A stretch of DNA of 64,000 nt. Origin: Mumia flava. GTDB lineage: Bacteria; Actinomycetota; Actinomycetes; Propionibacteriales; Nocardioidaceae. Position numbers and translations under genes: made by a program. Positions within the stretch are counted from its first letter, which is position 1. The number at the start of each line of letters is the position of its first letter. Below the pieces are notes generated by a model that had not been told where the DNA came from, made no database searches, and worked only from the letters and a program-made list of their open reading frames with translations. Below, piece after piece: positions 48,675 to 57,871 of this stretch. Where the stretch lies: positions 2,232,001-2,296,000 of the forward strand of contig NZ_PGEZ01000001.1 of assembly GCF_002797495.1 (NCBI RefSeq), in the 5' to 3' direction.

Positions 48675-51023
48675 TCAGGGGTGCGGGTGACCCTTGCCCT
48701 CGTCGTCGACGTGGACGTTGGACTCCTCGGCGATCGCCTCGTTCTCCTCCGGCGTCGCGGGCGACGGGGAGTCGAGCGGCGCGTGCTCCGGCCGGTCCAT
48801 CACCGCGGTCGCCGTGCCGGCCATCGTCGCCTCCGTCGCGGCCTCCGCCTCACCGGGCTGCGTGGCCGGATCGGTGTCGCCCGCACGCTTCACGCCGGCG
48901 AGCAGCAGCTGCGCCACGTCGAGCACCTCGACGTCCTCGCGCGCCTCGCCGTCGGCCTGCTTCGCGGTCAGGCCGTCGGACAGCATGACGCGGCAGAACG
49001 GGCAGCCGACCGCGATCTGGTCCGCGCCGGTGTCGATCGCCTCCTGCGTGCGGTTCAGGTTGATCCGCTCGCCGAGGGTCTCCTCCATCCACATCCGGGC
49101 GCCGCCGGCACCACAGCAGAACGACCGCTCGGAGTTGCGCGGCATCTCCGCGAACTCGGCGTTCGGGATCACGTTGAGCAGCTCGCGCGGCGCCTCGTAC
49201 ACCTGGTTGTGGCGGCCGAGGAAGCACGGGTCGTGGTACGTGATCTTCTTGCCCGCGACCGAGCCTGCGGCCGGTGCGACCGGGGTCAGCCTGCCCTCGC
49301 GGACGAGCCGGTTGAGCAGCTGGGTGTGGTGCACGACCTCGAGCTCGACGCCGTACTCGGCGTACTCGTTCTTGAGCGTGTTGAAGCAGTGCGCACAGGT
49401 GGAGACGACCTTCTTGACGTTCGTCTCCTTGAACACCTCGGCGTTCTGCATCGCGAGCTGGGCGAACAGGATCTCGTTTCCGGCGCGGCGGGCCGAGTCG
49501 CCCGTGCAGGTCTCACCGTCGCCCAGCACGGCGAAGGTCACGCCGGCGGTGTCGAGCAGCTCGGCGACGGCCTGCGTCGTCTTCTTCGCGCGGTCCTCGT
49601 ACGCGCCGGCGCACCCGACCCAGAACAGCCAGTCGACCTCGGACAGGTCCTCGACGTCGACGCCGACCTGCTTGACCTCGAAGTCGAGGTCCTTGGCCCA
49701 GTCCATCCGGTTCTTCGGGGACATGTTCCACGGGTTCCCCTTGCGCTCGAGCCCCTTGAAGATGTTGTTGAGCTCGGTGGGGAAGTTCGACTCGACCAGG
49801 ACCTGGTAGCGCCGCATGTCGACGATGTGGTCGACGTGCTCGATGTCGACGGGGCACTGCTGGACGCAGGCGCCGCAGTTCGTGCAGGACCACAGCACGT
49901 CCGGGTCGATCACGCCGTACATGTCGGCGTCGCCGATCAGCGGGCGCTCGAGCTCGGCGGTCTGCTGCTCGGTCCGGGCGTCCTCGGCGACGTCGAGCAT
50001 CGGGATCTTCTCGTACGCGTGGTCGCGCAGCCCCATCATCAGGAGCTTCGGCGAGAGCGGCTTGTCGGTGTTCCAGGCGGGGCACTGGCTCTGGCAGCGA
50101 CCGCACTCGGTGCAGGTGGTGAAGTCGAGGATGCCCTTCCAGGAGAAGTCCTCGACCTTGCCGACACCGAGCTTGCCGAACGCCTCCTCGTCCATGTCCT
50201 CGAGCGTCTCGAGGTCGAGCGGTGCGCCGTCGATCATCAGCGGCTTCGCGCCGCCGAGCGCGGTGCCGCCGTCGTCCTCGCGCTTGAACCAGATGTTGAA
50301 CCAGGCGGTGAACCGGTGCCAGGCGATGCCCATCGTGATGTTGCGGGCGATCACCAGGAGCCAGACCATGGCGAGCGCGATCTTGAACATCGCGATGAAG
50401 TAGATGATGTTCTCGAGCGACTCGTGCGACGACGGGTACATCGGCGTCATCCACGAGCTGATCGGGAAGTGCGCGCGGGTGGCGTACTCGCCGCCGAGCC
50501 TGTACTCCGCGGCCCGGATGAACAGGATCGCCGCGCCCTCGAGCAGCGCGAGGATCTCCACGAAGTACGCCTGCCAGAAGCTCGACCCGAAGAACCGGCT
50601 GCCCCGCTGGAGGCGACGGGGGTGCTTGACCTGGCGGTAGACGATCAGCGCGACGATCCCGATCGTGCTGAGCAGGCCGATGAACTCGGCGAACCACTCG
50701 TACGGGTACCAGTGGCCGAAGACAGGCCAGACCCACTCGGGATCGAAGAGCTGGAAGTACGCGCCCGCGACCGCCGTCGACAGGAACAGGAAGGCCGCGA
50801 AGACGAACCAGTGCATGATGCCGATCCAGGTCCACTGGAGCATCCGCGTGTGGCCGACGGTCTCCTTGAGCATCGTCCAGGTGCGCCCGGACGGGTTGCC
50901 CGTACGGCCCGGTGCCGGGGCACCCTTGCGCATGACGGAGGTCATGTCGAGGACGGCCTTCACCAGGATCGGGATGGTGACGACGGTCAGCCCGAGGGAC
51001 ACGACGATCGCGAGGACCTGCAT
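48675..51023 (-). CDS. Membrane-bound (Fe-S) oxidoreductase, heterodisulfide-reductase-like (Rv0338c type)
   Basis: This 782-residue protein has an N-terminal membrane part with about five or six helices, including His-containing segments that could bind haem. Two [4Fe-4S] motifs follow (CTECGRCQSQCPAW and CTNCGACVQQCPVD). Two CCG-type domains are present: STCAHCFNTLKNEY, and YHDPCFLGRHN with RSFCCGAGGARMWMEE. The tail is alanine- and glutamate-rich and ends in HPHP. It resembles the M. tuberculosis iron-sulfur-binding reductase Rv0338c and likely passes electrons between a membrane carrier and a soluble disulfide or flavin partner. Partner unknown. Confidence 0.88.
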   Translation of the reverse strand: MQVLAIVVSLGLTVVTIPILVKAVLDMTSVMRKGAPAPGRTGNPSGRTWTMLKETVGHTRMLQWTWIGIMHWFVFAAFLFLSTAVAGAYFQLFDPEWVWPVFGHWYPYEWFAEFIGLLSTIGIVALIVYRQVKHPRRLQRGSRFFGSSFWQAYFVEILALLEGAAILFIRAAEYRLGGEYATRAHFPISSWMTPMYPSSHESLENIIYFIAMFKIALAMVWLLVIARNITMGIAWHRFTAWFNIWFKREDDGGTALGGAKPLMIDGAPLDLETLEDMDEEAFGKLGVGKVEDFSWKGILDFTTCTECGRCQSQCPAWNTDKPLSPKLLMMGLRDHAYEKIPMLDVAEDARTEQQTAELERPLIGDADMYGVIDPDVLWSCTNCGACVQQCPVDIEHVDHIVDMRRYQVLVESNFPTELNNIFKGLERKGNPWNMSPKNRMDWAKDLDFEVKQVGVDVEDLSEVDWLFWVGCAGAYEDRAKKTTQAVAELLDTAGVTFAVLGDGETCTGDSARRAGNEILFAQLAMQNAEVFKETNVKKVVSTCAHCFNTLKNEYAEYGVELEVVHHTQLLNRLVREGRLTPVAPAAGSVAGKKITYHDPCFLGRHNQVYEAPRELLNVIPNAEFAEMPRNSERSFCCGAGGARMWMEETLGERINLNRTQEAIDTGADQIAVGCPFCRVMLSDGLTAKQADGEAREDVEVLDVAQLLLAGVKRAGDTDPATQPGEAEAATEATMAGTATAVMDRPEHAPLDSPSPATPEENEAIAEESNVHVDDEGKGHPHP

Positions 51024-51126
51024 CGTTTCGGCTCCTGCAAGCAGAGTGTAGGTTTCAGCGCACCTTAGCCCCTGCCGCGCCGGGCCCGGGGGTAAGGTGA
51101 CCCCAAGATACTACTCGTGGGTAACT

Positions 51127-52338
51127 TCAGGAAGGCGGGCGCGCCGCGTCCGCAGGCTCGGCGAATGCGGCCTCGCCCTCGACCGGCGTCAGCGGCGCGG
51201 CGATCAGCGGGAACGCGGCGACCACCGCGAAGGTCGCCGCGAACCCGGCGGTCGCGACCAGGGCGCCGAGCACGGGCGGCACCGCCGAGGCCGCGAGGTA
51301 CTGGCCGGTGTTCTGCGCGCCCAGCGCACGGCCCGACCAGTAGGGTCCCGCGTGCTCGGCGATCGCCGTGTAGGCGAGACCGTTGTCGGCGACGGTGACG
51401 ACCGTGGCGGCGACGAGCAGGACGACGGCGGCGACGTCCCAACCGAGCCGGTCGGTCACGGCGAGCCCGAGCATGGTCGCCGAGGCGAGCAGCGCGATCC
51501 AGCGCATCGGGCGCAGCCGGCTCCCGGCCAGGTCGGAGACCTGACCGGCGCCGATCCGGCCGAGTGCGCCGAGCAGCTGCATCCCGGCGACGAACGCGCC
51601 CGCGACACCGGCCGCCCAACCCAGGTCGCCGACGAGCCAGACCAGCGCGAACGTCCAGACCGTGAACTGCGGAATCACCAGCAGCATCGACGCGAGGTGG
51701 ATCCGCACGAGATAGCCACCGCCGTACGGGTGGGTGAGCGCTCCGGCCCTGCTGGCCTCGGCGCGAGGCGGGCGAGGCGGGTCGGCGAGGAGGGCGGCGC
51801 AGCCGAGGGCAGCGAGGGTGGCGACACCCGCCGGCACCCAGAGGGCCGCGCCGACGCCGAGAGCGAGCGACAGCGGAGCCATCGTCGCGGCGCCGAGTCC
51901 GACGCCGAGGGGCTGCGCCATCTGGCGGACGCCCATCGCGAGGCCCCGGCGCCGCGGCGGGAACCATCCGGCGACCATCCGTCCCGACGCGGCCGACGTG
52001 CTGGCTGCGAACGCGCCGCCGACGAGCAGGAGCGTCCCGAGGGCGATGGTGTCGTCGGCCTCCAGGGCGGCGAGCGCGGCGGTGAGCGCGGTGCCGGCGG
52101 TGCCGATCACCAGCACGATCCGTTCGCCGAACGCGTCGGCGGCTGCGCCCCACGCGACCAGGGTGAGCATCGTGCCGATCAACGGCATCGCCGCGATCGT
52201 CCCGGCCTGGGCCAGGCTCGTACCCGACTCGTGCATCGCCGGGATGAGGAACGCGATGCCGTGCCCGAAGCAGGCGCCGGCGGCCTGCGAACCGGTCGCC
52301 ACGGCGAGGATCACCCACGGGCGCGGCGCTTCGTCCAT
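51127..52338 (-). CDS. MFS transporter
   Basis: This 403-residue protein has about twelve transmembrane helices. The motif A-like region is WGAAADAFGERIVLVIGTAG, GWFPPRRRGLAMGVRQMAQPLG fits the monocarboxylate/OFA-like subgroup (NNP/OPA-like), and the C-terminal half repeats the pattern (LGRIGAGQVSDLAGSRLRPMRW). The substrate is unknown; organic anion uptake is possible. The start ATG 52338 lies in a small AT-rich patch (ATATTACGAGATC) that probably holds its promoter. Longer upstream frames run through a family A repeat and are not part of the gene. Confidence 0.85.
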   Translation of the reverse strand: MDEAPRPWVILAVATGSQAAGACFGHGIAFLIPAMHESGTSLAQAGTIAAMPLIGTMLTLVAWGAAADAFGERIVLVIGTAGTALTAALAALEADDTIALGTLLLVGGAFAASTSAASGRMVAGWFPPRRRGLAMGVRQMAQPLGVGLGAATMAPLSLALGVGAALWVPAGVATLAALGCAALLADPPRPPRAEASRAGALTHPYGGGYLVRIHLASMLLVIPQFTVWTFALVWLVGDLGWAAGVAGAFVAGMQLLGALGRIGAGQVSDLAGSRLRPMRWIALLASATMLGLAVTDRLGWDVAAVVLLVAATVVTVADNGLAYTAIAEHAGPYWSGRALGAQNTGQYLAASAVPPVLGALVATAGFAATFAVVAAFPLIAAPLTPVEGEAAFAEPADAARPPS

Positions 52339-52469
52339 ATCGTGAGACTCCGATCTCGTAATATGGTCAGCGTACGCGTGCTTGGGTCCGCGTGCACCCT
52401 TGGCTATCCTGGCCAGAGGCAGGGCCCATTCGACGGTCGGGGCGCAAGCACAGTCCCACACCACCGGAT

Positions 52470-52503
52470 GGTCGAGGCGCGAGCGCAGCGAGCGATCGAG
52501 GCC
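52470..52503. repeat. REP-like repeat family A, locus 4
   Basis: A single unit reads GGTCGAGGCGCGAGCGCAGC then GAGCGATCGAGGCC, in the gap between the divergent MFS and SugE genes. Confidence 0.8.
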
Positions 52504-52592
52504 CCGCCTCCGGACGAGCGCGACGTACCCGGTGAGGCGAAGACGGCGCAGTGCACACCGCACAGCCAACCGCTCACCAAGGAGTCATCGTC

Positions 52593-52907
52593 ATGGCATG
52601 GATCGTTCTGGTCGTCTCCGGCGTCCTCGAGGCCGTCTGGGCCACCGCGCTCGGCAAGTCCGAGGGCTTCACCCGGCTCGCCCCGAGCGTCGTCTTCGGC
52701 GTCGCCCTCGCCGCGAGCATGGTCGGCCTGGCGTACGCGATGCGCTCGCTGCCGACCGGCACCGCGTACGCCGTCTGGGTCGGGATCGGCGCCTCGCTCA
52801 CCGTCGTGTGGGCGATGGCGACCGGCGAGGAAGCGGTGAGCGCGCTGCGCGTGCTGTTCCTCGTCCTGATCGTCGGCGGTGTCGTGGGCCTGAAGGCGGT
52901 CCACTGA
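52593..52907 (+). CDS. sugE: SugE/Gdx-like small multidrug resistance transporter
   Basis: This 104-residue four-helix SMR protein has the essential membrane glutamate in VVSGVLEAVWATALGKSEGF. The pattern GLAYAMRSLPTGTAYAVWVGIGA follows, characteristic of the guanidinium exporter (Gdx/SugE) subgroup more than of QacE/EmrE. It should work as a dual-topology dimer exporting guanidinium or quaternary cations. AAGGAG lies 8 bases before the ATG. I searched the leader for a guanidine riboswitch and saw no match. Confidence 0.88.
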   Translation: MAWIVLVVSGVLEAVWATALGKSEGFTRLAPSVVFGVALAASMVGLAYAMRSLPTGTAYAVWVGIGASLTVVWAMATGEEAVSALRVLFLVLIVGGVVGLKAVH

Positions 52908-53005
52908 CGCCGGCCGCGTCGGTGCCGGCTCGCCCGGCTCCCGCCGCGCCGGCGCGGGGCAGACTCCGATCCGCCCCGCGTCGCACTCCGGGCGGGCGCG
53001 GGGCA

Positions 53006-53095
53006 GACTCCGTAGCCAACTGGGAACTCCTGCACCGGGCGACGGAAACCGTCGTCGCCGAGTGCGGAGATGCCCAGCCGGCTACGGAGACCGTC
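53006..53095. repeat. Family C repeat, copy 2 with inverted ends
   Basis: GACTCCGTAGCCAACTGGGAA at the left is answered by the inverted CCCAGCCGGCTACGGAG at the right, with CCTGCACCGGGCG and GGAAACC between. It matches the element at 16858-16947. Confidence 0.75.
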
Positions 53096-53139
53096 AGGCG
53101 CACGAGCGTGCGGGGACGGCGTCTGGAGCCGGAGCGGAG

Positions 53140-53685
53140 TCAGCCGGTGAGCAGACCGAGGTGGCCGAGGGCCTGACGCAGCAGCGCGCCGCGGCCGCCC
53201 TCCATCTCGCCCGCGACCGCGTCGCTCGCAGCCTCCTCCGGGCTGAGCCACGACAGCTCCAGCGCGTCCTGGCGCGGCTCGCACTCGCCGGAGACCGGCA
53301 CGACGTACGCCAGTGCGACCGCGTGCTGGCGTACGTCGGAGAACTGCGACACGCCCGGCCAGGGGAAGTACTCGGTGACGGCGAACGGCACCGTGCTGAC
53401 CGGCAGGACCGGGAACGCAGTCGGCCCGAGGTCCTTCTCGAGGTGGCGCATGAGCGCGTCGCGGACGCGTTCGCCGTGCATCACCCGGCCGGACACCAGT
53501 GACCGGGTGATCGCTCCGGTCTCGGTGGAGCCACGGAGCAGGAGTCCGATCTCGGTCACCAGGCCGTCGGGATCCATCCGGACCGGGACGGCCTCGACGT
53601 ACAGCATCGGGACCCGCTTGCGGGTCTCGTCGAGGTCGTGGTCCGACAGCCAGCCGGGGTTCGGGTCGGGAGTGCGTACCGTCAT
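53140..53685 (-). CDS. NUDIX-fold DUF4916 protein with a degenerate Nudix box
   Basis: This 181-residue protein follows the actinobacterial DUF4916/NUDIX family (RVPMLYVEAVPVRMDPDG, TEIGLLLRGS, YFPWPGVSQFSDVRQHAVALAYVVPV). The box region reads GRVMHGERVRDALMRHLEKDLG. The spacing of the GX5EX7REUXEEXGU motif is kept, but REUXEE has become RHLEKD, so metal-dependent hydrolase activity is doubtful. Start ATG 53685, divergent from the DHA2-type transporter 51 bases away. Confidence 0.83.
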   Translation of the reverse strand: MTVRTPDPNPGWLSDHDLDETRKRVPMLYVEAVPVRMDPDGLVTEIGLLLRGSTETGAITRSLVSGRVMHGERVRDALMRHLEKDLGPTAFPVLPVSTVPFAVTEYFPWPGVSQFSDVRQHAVALAYVVPVSGECEPRQDALELSWLSPEEAASDAVAGEMEGGRGALLRQALGHLGLLTG

Positions 53686-53724
53686 GCTCCGATTGTGTCG
53701 GACCCGCGAAACGCGCGTCGGACG

Positions 53725-53736
53725 TACCGTGAACCC
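53725..53736 (+). promoter_or_regulatory. -10 box of the leaderless DHA2 transporter gene
   Basis: TACCGT (53725-53730) ends 6 bases before the GTG start at 53737. Confidence 0.5.
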
Positions 53737-55194
53737 GTGGAGGCAACGGTCGCGCTGCGCAGCCCGGCCGGCCGCTGGCTGCTGCTGGCGACCGTGCTCG
53801 GGTCCAGCATCGCGATGCTCGACGCGACGGTGGTCAACGTCGCGCTCCCCACGATCGGGGACGACCTCGACGCCGACGTCGCCGCGCTCCAATGGGTCGT
53901 CAACGGCTACACGCTCGCTCTCGCGTCCCTGATCCTGCTCGGCGGAGCACTCGGCGACCGGTTCGGGCGCCGGCGGATCTTCGTGCTCGGGGTGACCTGG
54001 TTCGCGGTCGCGTCACTGCTCTGCGGGATCGCTCCGACGGTGGAGACGCTCGTCGTCGCACGCGTGCTGCAGGGCGTCGGAGGCGCCCTGCTCACCCCGG
54101 GCAGCCTGGCCCTGATCTCGGCATCGTTGCGGCGCGACGACCGTGGGGCGGCCATCGGCGCGTGGTCCGGCCTCAGCGGCGTCGCGACCGCGATCGGTCC
54201 GCTGGTCGGGGGCTGGCTCGTGGAAGCGGTGACCTGGCGTGCCGTGTTCCTGATCAATCTGCCGCTGGCTGCGGTCGTCGTCTGGGTGACTCTGAGGCAC
54301 GTGCCGGAGAGTCGCGACGAGAAGGCGGCGCGCGGGTTCGACATCACCGGCGTGGTCCTCGCGGCCACGGGGCTCGCGCTGCTCACGTACGGACTGATCG
54401 ACGTGATCGGCTGGCTGTCCGGTCTCGGCGTCGCGGTCCTCGTGGCCTTCGTCCTCCTGGAGCGCCGAAGCCCGCACCCCTTGGTTCCGCTCGGCCTGTT
54501 CCGGGACCGTGTGTTCACGAGCGCGAACATCGTGACGGTCAGCGCTTACGCGGCGATCGGCGGCGTGTTCTTCCTGCTCGTCGTCCAGCTCCAGGTGGTC
54601 TCCGGCTACACGCCGCTCGCCGCAGGGGCGGCGACGCTGCCGATCACGCTGCTCATGCTCGCGTTCTCGTCGTACGCCGGCGCGGTCGGCACCAGGATCG
54701 GACCGCGCATCCCGATGACCCTCGGCCCGCTGGTCGCCGCGGTCGGTCTGCTGCTGATGCTGCGGATCGGGCCCGACGCGTCCTACCTGCTCGACGTCCT
54801 CCCGGGTGTGGTGGTGCTCGGGGTCGGGCTGACGATCATGGTGGCGCCGCTGACCACGGCGGTGCTCGCGGCGGCGCCCGACCATCTCGCGGGAACCGCC
54901 TCGGGGATCAACAACGCGATCGCGCGCACGGCGCAGATGCTCGCCGTCGCCGCGCTGCCACCGCTGGTGGGGATCACCGGCGACGCGCTCGCGGAGCCGG
55001 CCGTGTTCAGCGACGGGTTCGACCACGCGATGGTGATCTGCGCCGGGCTCTTCGTCGTCGCGGCGCTCACGGCCGCGTCGCTCGTACGGACCCCGTCGCG
55101 CCCGCACGAGGTGCCGGTCGAGCTCCAGCCCGGCTGTGACGTCGCCTGCCCGCGTGCCTACCCGCAGGACGCGGGCGAGTCGGCGCCGCGCTGA
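53737..55194 (+). CDS. DHA2-family (EmrB/QacA) drug:H+ antiporter
   Basis: This 485-residue protein has about fourteen transmembrane helices. LGSSIAMLDATVVNVALPTIGDDL (motif D1), LILLGGALGDRFGRRRIFVLG (motif A) and VLQGVGGALLTPGSLALIS (motif B/C region) define the EmrB/QacA group. It exports hydrophobic or cationic compounds. The GTG start is preferred because a TACCGT -10 box sits 6 bases upstream. No regulator is adjacent. Confidence 0.9.
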   Translation: MEATVALRSPAGRWLLLATVLGSSIAMLDATVVNVALPTIGDDLDADVAALQWVVNGYTLALASLILLGGALGDRFGRRRIFVLGVTWFAVASLLCGIAPTVETLVVARVLQGVGGALLTPGSLALISASLRRDDRGAAIGAWSGLSGVATAIGPLVGGWLVEAVTWRAVFLINLPLAAVVVWVTLRHVPESRDEKAARGFDITGVVLAATGLALLTYGLIDVIGWLSGLGVAVLVAFVLLERRSPHPLVPLGLFRDRVFTSANIVTVSAYAAIGGVFFLLVVQLQVVSGYTPLAAGAATLPITLLMLAFSSYAGAVGTRIGPRIPMTLGPLVAAVGLLLMLRIGPDASYLLDVLPGVVVLGVGLTIMVAPLTTAVLAAAPDHLAGTASGINNAIARTAQMLAVAALPPLVGITGDALAEPAVFSDGFDHAMVICAGLFVVAALTAASLVRTPSRPHEVPVELQPGCDVACPRAYPQDAGESAPR

Positions 55195-55215
55195 GGGCCC
55201 GTACGGGTGGGGCCG

Positions 55216-55899
55216 TCAGGCTGACGCGGCGGCGCTGCTTGAGGTCGCGGAGCCGATCTCGGCCGGGTGCAGGGAACGTCCGAGGCCTGCATGGATCGCG
55301 CGGCACAGGGGGAGCAGGTCGCCGGCGCCCACGGCGATCGCCGCGGCCGCACGGTCGTAGGTCTCGGCGGTCGCCGGGGTCGGTGGCGGTGCGACCAGTC
55401 CGAGCAGGCCCGACCCGGCGAGCGCGGTCAGGACGGCGGCGGTCTGCAGGTCGCAGCCGGACGCCGCCGTACGGGCCTCCGCGGCCACCGGGCGCCCGGT
55501 CTCGGCGCGCAGCGCATCGAGACCCGCAGGATCGTCGACGTGCCAGCACACCGACGACCGGAAGACGCGGCGCCGGTCCGCCCGCCGGACGACGCCGCGC
55601 TCGGCCAGCGACCCGAGCACGGTCTCCGTGAGGGTCGGTGCCATGTGGCGGATGGCGTCGCGGACCTCGAGCGGGACCTCGGCGGCGATCAGGCACCACG
55701 CGAAGCGGTGCAGCGGGTGGATCGGGCTGACGTCCCCGGCGGCGATGACCGAGGTGCCCTCGAGCCGGACGACGCCGGCGCGGGCGAGGTCGAGGAGCAG
55801 TGCGCCGGCGAGGGCATGGCGGACCTCGACCTCGTCGGCGACCACGCGACCCGAGTCACGGTCGAGTGCGAGGAGCGCGACATCCTCGGCGATCAGCAT
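55216..55899 (-). CDS. GPP34 (GOLPH3-like) family protein
   Basis: This 227-residue protein of the GPP34 family is the bacterial relative of the eukaryotic Golgi phosphoprotein. MLIAEDVALLALDRDSGRV and GALLLDLARAGVVRLEG at the N terminus, followed by SLAERGVVRRADRRRVF, are typical. Actinobacteria carry several copies; function is unknown, with lipid binding or membrane association suspected from the eukaryotic homologue. Start ATG 55899; a TACCCT -10 box lies 8 bases upstream, so it is possibly leaderless. Confidence 0.85.
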   Translation of the reverse strand: MLIAEDVALLALDRDSGRVVADEVEVRHALAGALLLDLARAGVVRLEGTSVIAAGDVSPIHPLHRFAWCLIAAEVPLEVRDAIRHMAPTLTETVLGSLAERGVVRRADRRRVFRSSVCWHVDDPAGLDALRAETGRPVAAEARTAASGCDLQTAAVLTALAGSGLLGLVAPPPTPATAETYDRAAAAIAVGAGDLLPLCRAIHAGLGRSLHPAEIGSATSSSAAASA

Positions 55900-55953
55900 G
55901 GCCCGAAGGGTAGTCGTGAATTACCTCACATTCCAATCCCGGTCCGTGTCCGG

Positions 55954-56562
55954 TCACCACTGCCCGCGGTGGACGACCTCGCGCACCGGGCGACGGCCGC
56001 GGTCTCGTGAGCCGGTCGCACGGTCGTTCGCCGCATCGGGGAACCCGACCGTGATCGCGCCGACGGGAGCGAACGCGTCCGGCACTCCGAACGCCTCGCG
56101 GAACCTCGCCGTACGCGTCGGCGGGATCCCGAAGAAGCAGGCGCCGAGCCCTTCGTCGACAGCAGTCAGGAGCGCGAGCAGCGACGCCATCCCGGCGTCG
56201 ACGTGCCAGTAGGGCACCGCCCACCGGTCCTCGTCGCGGTCGGTCCACCCCTTGTCCGGCTCCGCGTAGCGGTCCAGGTAGGCGTCCTTGCTCGACATCG
56301 GCACGATCACGACGGGCGCGGTCCGCATCCCGCGGAGCCAGGCCGACGGGGTTGCGGCACGCGACGGAGGGGTCGTGACCTCCCAGAACCGCTCGACGGT
56401 CACGGGCTCGTCGAGCACGAGGAACGCCCATCCTTGGGTGAAGCCGGCGTTCGGAGCGCGGGTCGCGTGGTCGAGGATCCGGTCGACCACGTCCTGCGGC
56501 ACCGGATGGTCCTCGTACGCGCGGACCATCCGGCGACGGCGGATCGCCTCACGCAGCTCCAC
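55954..56562 (-). CDS. Nitroreductase-family FMN oxidoreductase
   Basis: This 202-residue flavoprotein has ELREAIRRRRMVRAYEDHPVPQ (FMN phosphate contact), DHATRAPNAGFTQGWAFLVLD, and GMASLLALLTAVDEGLGACFFGIP at the dimer interface. The terminal GRRPVREVVHRGQW fits the actinobacterial subgroup. It reduces an unknown substrate with NAD(P)H, perhaps a nitro compound or an F420/FMN-type ligand. The GTG start follows the stop of the upstream gene after one base, so the two are translationally coupled. Confidence 0.87.
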   Translation of the reverse strand: MELREAIRRRRMVRAYEDHPVPQDVVDRILDHATRAPNAGFTQGWAFLVLDEPVTVERFWEVTTPPSRAATPSAWLRGMRTAPVVIVPMSSKDAYLDRYAEPDKGWTDRDEDRWAVPYWHVDAGMASLLALLTAVDEGLGACFFGIPPTRTARFREAFGVPDAFAPVGAITVGFPDAANDRATGSRDRGRRPVREVVHRGQW

Positions 56563-56563
56563 G

Positions 56564-57127
56564 TCAGTCGTCCTCGGTGACCGGCTCGGCCAGCTGCGCC
56601 TCTTCGTCGTACTGGTCAGCGGGGCGTCCGAGCGCGCGGCGGACCTCGAGCCGCGTGACCAGCAGCAGGTCCCAGGCAAACGTGTCCGTCATCTCGGGAT
56701 CGAGGTGCTCCTGGACCCGCAGTCCGATGTTGAGCCACCGCTCGGCCTTAGCCAGGTCACCGGACTCGATGTAGGACTCCGCGACGTAGTGGCACGTGTA
56801 CGGGTTCGGCTTCCCGGTCCGTCGCAGCCGGTCCGCGACCTCGGTGGCGTCCAGGCCTCGCGTCAGCAGCGACGCGATCCGTACGGCGTCGGTCGCGATC
56901 GCGGACGGGCCGGCCGACTCGTCGGCCAGGAGCAGGACCTCGCTCTGCCGGTCGTACGCCCCCGCGAACCCCAGCAGCTCCGCCGCCGTGACCAGGATCG
57001 AGCGCGCGGTGACGCCGTCGAGCTCGTGCTCGGCCGACGTCGCGTAGCCGACGAGCTCCTCCGCACGCTCGGCCGGCGGACCGCTCGCTGTCTCGACCCG
57101 GTCGACGTCGTCGCGCGTGATCACCAT
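56564..57127 (-). CDS. Uncharacterised TPR-like helical protein
   Basis: This 187-residue, all-helical protein has repeat-like segments (ARSILVTAAELLGFAGAYDRQSEVLLLADE, YTCHYVAESYIESGDLAKAERWLNIGLRV) that resemble tetratricopeptide repeats around residues 40-160. TPRs usually mediate protein contacts. The partner is unknown, though the nitroreductase gene is fused to its end by a one-base gap. Start ATG 57127, divergent from the next gene. Confidence 0.7.
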   Translation of the reverse strand: MVITRDDVDRVETASGPPAERAEELVGYATSAEHELDGVTARSILVTAAELLGFAGAYDRQSEVLLLADESAGPSAIATDAVRIASLLTRGLDATEVADRLRRTGKPNPYTCHYVAESYIESGDLAKAERWLNIGLRVQEHLDPEMTDTFAWDLLLVTRLEVRRALGRPADQYDEEAQLAEPVTEDD

Positions 57128-57161
57128 GGGCCTAGTCTCGCAGCCACGGCACGATGGAGGC

Positions 57162-57860
57162 ATGGAGACTCGGCTGGCTGCGCTCGCCCGCGAGGCGGGG
57201 GCCCTGGTGCTGGAGAGCGATCCGACCTCGGCCATGGTTCGTACAGGCTCGGGGGCGGTCGTGGAGATCGCAGCCGATCTGGCCCACGTCGTCCCTCCGG
57301 GTGCGCGGGCGGCCGTGGTGGGGGAGCTGTGGCCGCGCGGTCGGTGGGCGATGACGTTCCGCGGTCGCCCGGGGTTGCGCGTGACCCCGATGGGGGCACG
57401 CAACGACCCGATGCTCACGTACGCGATGGTTGCCCTCGCGGTCGCGAAGCAGGCCCGGCTGCGTTCCGAGCACGGCGTCCGCGCGAGCGTGGTGGGGCAG
57501 GAGGTCTCCGCTCCCGATCCGGACGAGCCGGTCGAGACCATGTCCGCCGTGCTCGACGTCCGGGCCCCGCAGGTCGCAGTACGGGACGGGCTGGTGGACG
57601 CGATCCGGACGCAGGGGAGCCAGCGTGCGGAGCGGGACGGGACAGTGTTCACGCTCGAGGATCTCGACGTCAGCGATCTGATCCCGCTCGACCGCTCGGC
57701 GTGCGAGCGCCTCGCCGTCGCCCTGGCGGCGCCGGTGGTGAGCACGCCCGCGGGCGACCGCGCGGCGGCGTACGCCCGGAGCGGCGAACGTGTGGCGTCG
57801 CTCGCCATGTCCGAGCCGGACACCGAGCTGATCACCGCCGCTCTCGCGGCGCTGGCGTGA
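57162..57860 (+). CDS. Uncharacterised actinobacterial protein
   Basis: This 232-residue soluble protein has no motif I can assign. Segments such as AHVVPPGARAAVVGELWPRGRWAMTFRG and TYAMVALAVAKQARLRSEHGVRASVVG suggest an alpha-beta fold without a signal peptide or membrane helix. The start ATG 57162 has GGAGG directly upstream; the frame continues 5' without conserved features. It is convergent with the NHL-repeat gene. Confidence 0.6.
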   Translation: METRLAALAREAGALVLESDPTSAMVRTGSGAVVEIAADLAHVVPPGARAAVVGELWPRGRWAMTFRGRPGLRVTPMGARNDPMLTYAMVALAVAKQARLRSEHGVRASVVGQEVSAPDPDEPVETMSAVLDVRAPQVAVRDGLVDAIRTQGSQRAERDGTVFTLEDLDVSDLIPLDRSACERLAVALAAPVVSTPAGDRAAAYARSGERVASLAMSEPDTELITAALAALA

Positions 57861-57871
57861 CCCGACCGTCC

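Noticed and set aside
48612-51068. An 818-codon open frame on the plus strand
   Set aside because: Antisense shadow of the Fe-S oxidoreductase, whose cysteine motifs are clearly on the minus strand.
52504-52592. Guanidine riboswitch upstream of sugE
   Set aside because: The 89-base leader shows neither the ykkC core nor paired ACGR tetraloops; it contains only the end of a REP-like unit and an ordinary ribosome-binding site.
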